DNA of 64,000 nt from Eubacteriaceae bacterium. Its GTDB lineage: Bacteria; Bacillota; Clostridia; Lachnospirales; Lachnospiraceae. The notes under the pieces were generated by a model that was not told the origin of the DNA, ran no database searches, and saw only the letters and a program-made list of their open reading frames with translations. The stretch lies in contig CAJTFB010000010.1 of assembly GCA_910575665.1 (NCBI GenBank), positions 1-64,000 of the forward strand, written 5' to 3'. The position numbers and the translations under genes are program-made. This document shows positions 61,584 to 64,000 of the stretch, in pieces (position 1 is the stretch's first letter; each line of letters begins with the position of its first letter).

Positions 61584-62765
61584 ATGAAACGAATACTTAG
61601 TATATTTATGGTGTGTATTCTGATCTTATCAGGATGTGGGAGTGAAGAGGTTCCCAGGACAAAGCAGGAGGTAACGATCGAGGAAAAAAAGGTCCGGTAT
61701 AATGTAGAGGAGCTGTCGCTGCCAGATCCACTGCTGTCAGAGAATGCTCAGGGTAGTGACTACATCGGGGATGATTTTAGTGGATTTACAGCAGACGTCA
61801 ATGGAAAGCCGGCGGTGTATTACAGCGATTTTACCAAAGAGGACGATGTCTATCAAGCTACCATAACCCGCTATAGTATGGATGAGAAAAAGAACTGGGA
61901 TTCAGAGGAGCTCTGTGAGAATTCCCTCAGTGATTTTATGGATCAAAAGTTCGAGCAGACTGGATGGGTGAGGTGTCACCTGAGTCAATTCCGCCGGGGT
62001 GATAATGGAAGCCTGTATGGAATCTTTTTCTACTTTGTCAAAGAGGATGTGGAGTCCGAAGAGGGAAAAAAGGAAATGCTGGCAGAAAAATATTCTGTGC
62101 TGGAGATCGATGAAGAGAATGACCGCATCTATGAAATTCCTCTGGAGATCGGGCCGGCGCCCCGGGATGAAAATGACTTTGGTAAGGATGTGGACATAGA
62201 ATGGCTCAGTGATTACCATGCCTTTGAAGATGGCAGTATACTGCTGCTCAGTTCCGACAATGGCGGTGGAACCGGCTATCTGATCGACAGTGAAAGTGGG
62301 CAGGTCAGTGAAGAACTTGGGAATGTGGTGACGGGGAAACGGAGATTTGTATTTGGTGAAAATGAGATCATCTTCTTTTCCAACAAGACCAATCTCTTTC
62401 AGGTTGTCAGTCTGCCGGATGTGACAGAGCTCAATACTTTCGGTTCCAAACTCAGTGAGGACGTCATGAATAAAGACTGGTTTTTCTACATGAATCCGGA
62501 TACCTGGGAACTGTTTATGTGCAATCGGAGCGGTGTGTACAAGGCGGCGAATTACCAAAGTTCAGATGACGTAGAGTGGCTGACAGAAAAGACAGATATG
62601 AGTGAAGTGGAAAATGGAAGTGCAGACATATTAGATTTTTTTGTGGGGGCAGAGGATGACTTTTATATCTGCATGATGGAGACAACAGAGGAGTATGGTG
62701 TGAAGACCAGACAGTACCGAATGGTGTACTACGGCAAAGAAGGGGAATCCACTGAAGAAAAATGA
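61584..62765 (+). CDS. Lipoprotein of unknown function
   Basis: The 393-residue product has a lipoprotein signal (RILSIFMVCILILSGCG), so it is anchored outside the membrane. The mature part is acidic and looks like a beta-propeller, with repeated short segments such as AVYYSDFTKEDDVYQATI, GSLYGIFFYFV and EDGSILLLSSDNGGG. I do not recognise a family. ATG 61584 lies 11 bases after GGAGG, and the gene starts 22 bp after tex, so the two may share a transcript. It ends at a strong terminator. Confidence 0.72.
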   Translation: MKRILSIFMVCILILSGCGSEEVPRTKQEVTIEEKKVRYNVEELSLPDPLLSENAQGSDYIGDDFSGFTADVNGKPAVYYSDFTKEDDVYQATITRYSMDEKKNWDSEELCENSLSDFMDQKFEQTGWVRCHLSQFRRGDNGSLYGIFFYFVKEDVESEEGKKEMLAEKYSVLEIDEENDRIYEIPLEIGPAPRDENDFGKDVDIEWLSDYHAFEDGSILLLSSDNGGGTGYLIDSESGQVSEELGNVVTGKRRFVFGENEIIFFSNKTNLFQVVSLPDVTELNTFGSKLSEDVMNKDWFFYMNPDTWELFMCNRSGVYKAANYQSSDDVEWLTEKTDMSEVENGSADILDFFVGAEDDFYICMMETTEEYGVKTRQYRMVYYGKEGESTEEK

Positions 62766-62770
62766 TAAAA

Positions 62771-62829
62771 GAAAAGGAGCTATCGCATCTATGATTTATT
62801 TAATCATTTTTGTGACAGCTCCTTTATTT
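62771..62829 (+). terminator. Terminator after the lipoprotein gene
   Basis: AAAGGAGCTATCGCA and TGTGACAGCTCCTTT pair with few mismatches around a small inner hairpin, followed by ATTTA. Confidence 0.75.
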
Positions 62830-62900
62830 AGCACAACAGGCCAATTGGAACCCTGTATTGTTCCAGGCTAACTGCTGGTAGTGGTATGATACACCTATGT

Positions 62901-63300
62901 CTATCTTGCCACACCTTCGGCGATCCGGCTCACGCCCACGTAAATTTCTGATATTTTGTACCATGTTCTGAGGCCTACGATGCCATCGGGAGTCAGTTTG
63001 AAAATACGCTGGAAGGTTTTGACTGCCTCTTGGGTCTGGGGACCGAAGACACCGTCAGCGGCAATCTTTGGAATCAGCGGATAGGCGCCGGAGATAACAT
63101 TCAGCTGTTGCTGCATCTGCCGTACCTTTTCACCGGAGCTGCCAAGTTCCAGATTGTACTGGGGCCAGGAGGCAGGGATACCAGAAACTACATCTGTAGA
63201 ATTGATAAACATAGAGCTTCCATAGTAGTTTCTGAGAATTTCAATGGCTGTGTAGCCCTGATCTCCCAGGGATTTACTTCCCCATTGCGTCAACTGTATT
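62901..63300 (-). pseudogene. Peptidoglycan-binding protein gene, 5' part removed by an integrated element
   Basis: The remaining 130 or so residues are the C-terminal part of a larger protein. A segment LTQWGSKSLGDQGYTAIEI leads into a peptidoglycan-binding-1 domain (SGEKVRQMQQQLNVI, ADGVFGPQTQEAVKTFQ, LTPDGIVGLRTWYKIS). Such domains occur in spore cortex and wall enzymes. Upstream the frame continues into recombinase-flank sequence to 63359 but no ribosome site or family match exists there. The 5' half should lie at the other end of the element, outside the window. Confidence 0.75.
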
Positions 63301-63336
63301 CTGTAAGGTATATATAAGGAAAACGCCGAAAAAACG
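63295..63336 (-). other. Probable attachment-site junction of the integrative element
   Basis: The recombinase stop codon lies only about 35 bp from the point where host gene sequence resumes, as is usual for large serine integrases. The crossover is therefore within this stretch; the exact core bases cannot be fixed without the other junction. Confidence 0.5.
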
Positions 63337-64000
63337 TCATTCCACAACGAACAAATCAAAAATCATAGATTCCGATCTTTTATCAAATGTAATCTTACTA
63401 CAGACAGACCGGATCGCTTCTCCCTTTCTGGCATTGTCATAATCTCCCTCAATGATATGTATCACATTTTCAATATTCGCCACAAGCAGTGCTTCGCTGT
63501 CTTGCTTTCCGGATGCCTTTTTAGGAGTAAGCTGCTTCTCGATCTCCTGGCGCTGTTTCTCAATTATTCTTTTATTTGCCTTGTATTCCTCCAGGCTGTC
63601 AATGCCATCAATATAGGCTATTTTAATTCGTTCTTCTTTTTTATCAAGATCTTTTAGCTGCGCACGAAGAGATTCGGTATCTGTGTCAAGCGTAGCTGCG
63701 GGAATCTTTTCATAGCTGAGTGTTTCAGAGACCAGAAGAGCCTTTAGCCCATCTAAAACATATTGTTCCGCCTTTGCTGCGGGAACATAGCTGCTCTTAT
63801 CGCAGATGCCCTTATTGTATTTCCAACACTGAAAACACTTGTTAGATTTGCCGTTTGTATAGGCGAGAGAGGCTCCGCAGTTTGCACACTTTAAAATACC
63901 GCTGAGCCAGTGCTTGGCGGCGGCAGAAGGAACCTGGCGTTCAGAGCTGTGAAAGTGTTCATAGGATGACTGGAGGCGTTTTTGAGCCTGTTCAAAGAGG
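63337..64000 (-). CDS. Large serine recombinase, C-terminal part (5' end outside window)
   Basis: The minus-strand frame from 63999 to the TGA at 63337 gives 220 residues. It begins in the recombinase domain end (LFEQAQKRLQSSYEHFHS). The zinc ribbon follows: LSGILKCANCGASLAY, then CFQCWKYNKGICDKSS. A long coiled coil (LRAQLKDLDKKEERI, IIEKQRQEIEKQL) comes next, then a short domain ending FDLFVVE. This is the signature of large serine integrases of phages and integrative elements (Zn_ribbon_recom). The catalytic N-terminal domain is beyond the right edge. It marks the end of a mobile element inserted in the peptidoglycan-binding gene. Confidence 0.88.
   Translation of the reverse strand, partial: LFEQAQKRLQSSYEHFHSSERQVPSAAAKHWLSGILKCANCGASLAYTNGKSNKCFQCWKYNKGICDKSSYVPAAKAEQYVLDGLKALLVSETLSYEKIPAATLDTDTESLRAQLKDLDKKEERIKIAYIDGIDSLEEYKANKRIIEKQRQEIEKQLTPKKASGKQDSEALLVANIENVIHIIEGDYDNARKGEAIRSVCSKITFDKRSESMIFDLFVVE

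Noticed and set aside
1-64000. tRNA, rRNA or riboswitch genes
   Set aside because: I looked for cloverleaf and aptamer-like signatures in the intergenic gaps and saw none; a covariance-model scan would be decisive.

Overview
The window looks like a chromosome segment of an anaerobic, Gram-positive gut bacterium of the class Clostridia, most likely family Lachnospiraceae. The evidence is the hprK-murB-rapZ-whiA-HPr-like-dnaE-pfkA block, lipoproteins with lipoboxes but no outer-membrane genes, an agr-type locus, secreted xylanases, and strong Shine-Dalgarno sites with sigma-A promoters. Genus is not decided; Blautia-like is only a guess. Functions are inferred from motifs and family knowledge read by eye, with no database search.

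Layout. 1-3.65 kb is an AT-rich tail of an accessory biosynthetic cluster: a thymidylate-synthase-fold enzyme, an adenylate-forming ligase of the phenylacetate-CoA-ligase/CapK type and an NDP-sugar epimerase-like SDR. 3.9-7.1 kb holds an XRE regulator and a secreted multi-domain GH43 enzyme. 7.2-15.8 kb is a PadR-controlled locus. On the minus strand lie padR, two related small membrane proteins and a secreted protein. On the plus strand lie a tandemly duplicated pair (small exported protein plus FtsX-like permease), an ABC ATPase and a third permease. An IS110-family element sits between the consensus plus-strand promoter and this operon and has removed the start of the first exported-protein gene. 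This locus is the best candidate here for an undescribed system.

16-21 kb carries two XRE regulators, an agr-like quorum-sensing set (LytTR regulator, kinase broken by a one-base frameshift, agrB, and a 43-residue agrD precursor) and an AI-2E family permease. 21-31 kb holds a cytoplasmic GH13 enzyme and a MacAB-like exporter operon with three adaptor lipoproteins, one large permease and two ATPases, one with an AbrB-like tail. 31-39 kb is a glucuronoxylan block: CE4-type deacetylase, uxaC, GH115 alpha-glucuronidase and a secreted GH10 xylanase with a 7 x 42 bp linker repeat. 39-43 kb is potABCD.

43-52.8 kb is the conserved core block: hprK, a ROK kinase, murB, rapZ, whiA, a Crh-like protein without the HPr histidine, dnaE and pfkA. 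HprK and the Crh-like protein suggest CcpA-type catabolite control, which would fit the plant-polysaccharide genes, although I found no convincing cre site. 53-62.8 kb carries small housekeeping and unknown genes, a palindromic MITE-like repeat, pyrE with a duplicated tail, cca, a soluble LacI-type sensor fused to GGDEF, tex and a lipoprotein. At 63.3 kb a peptidoglycan-binding gene is cut by the end of an integrative element whose large serine recombinase runs off the right edge.
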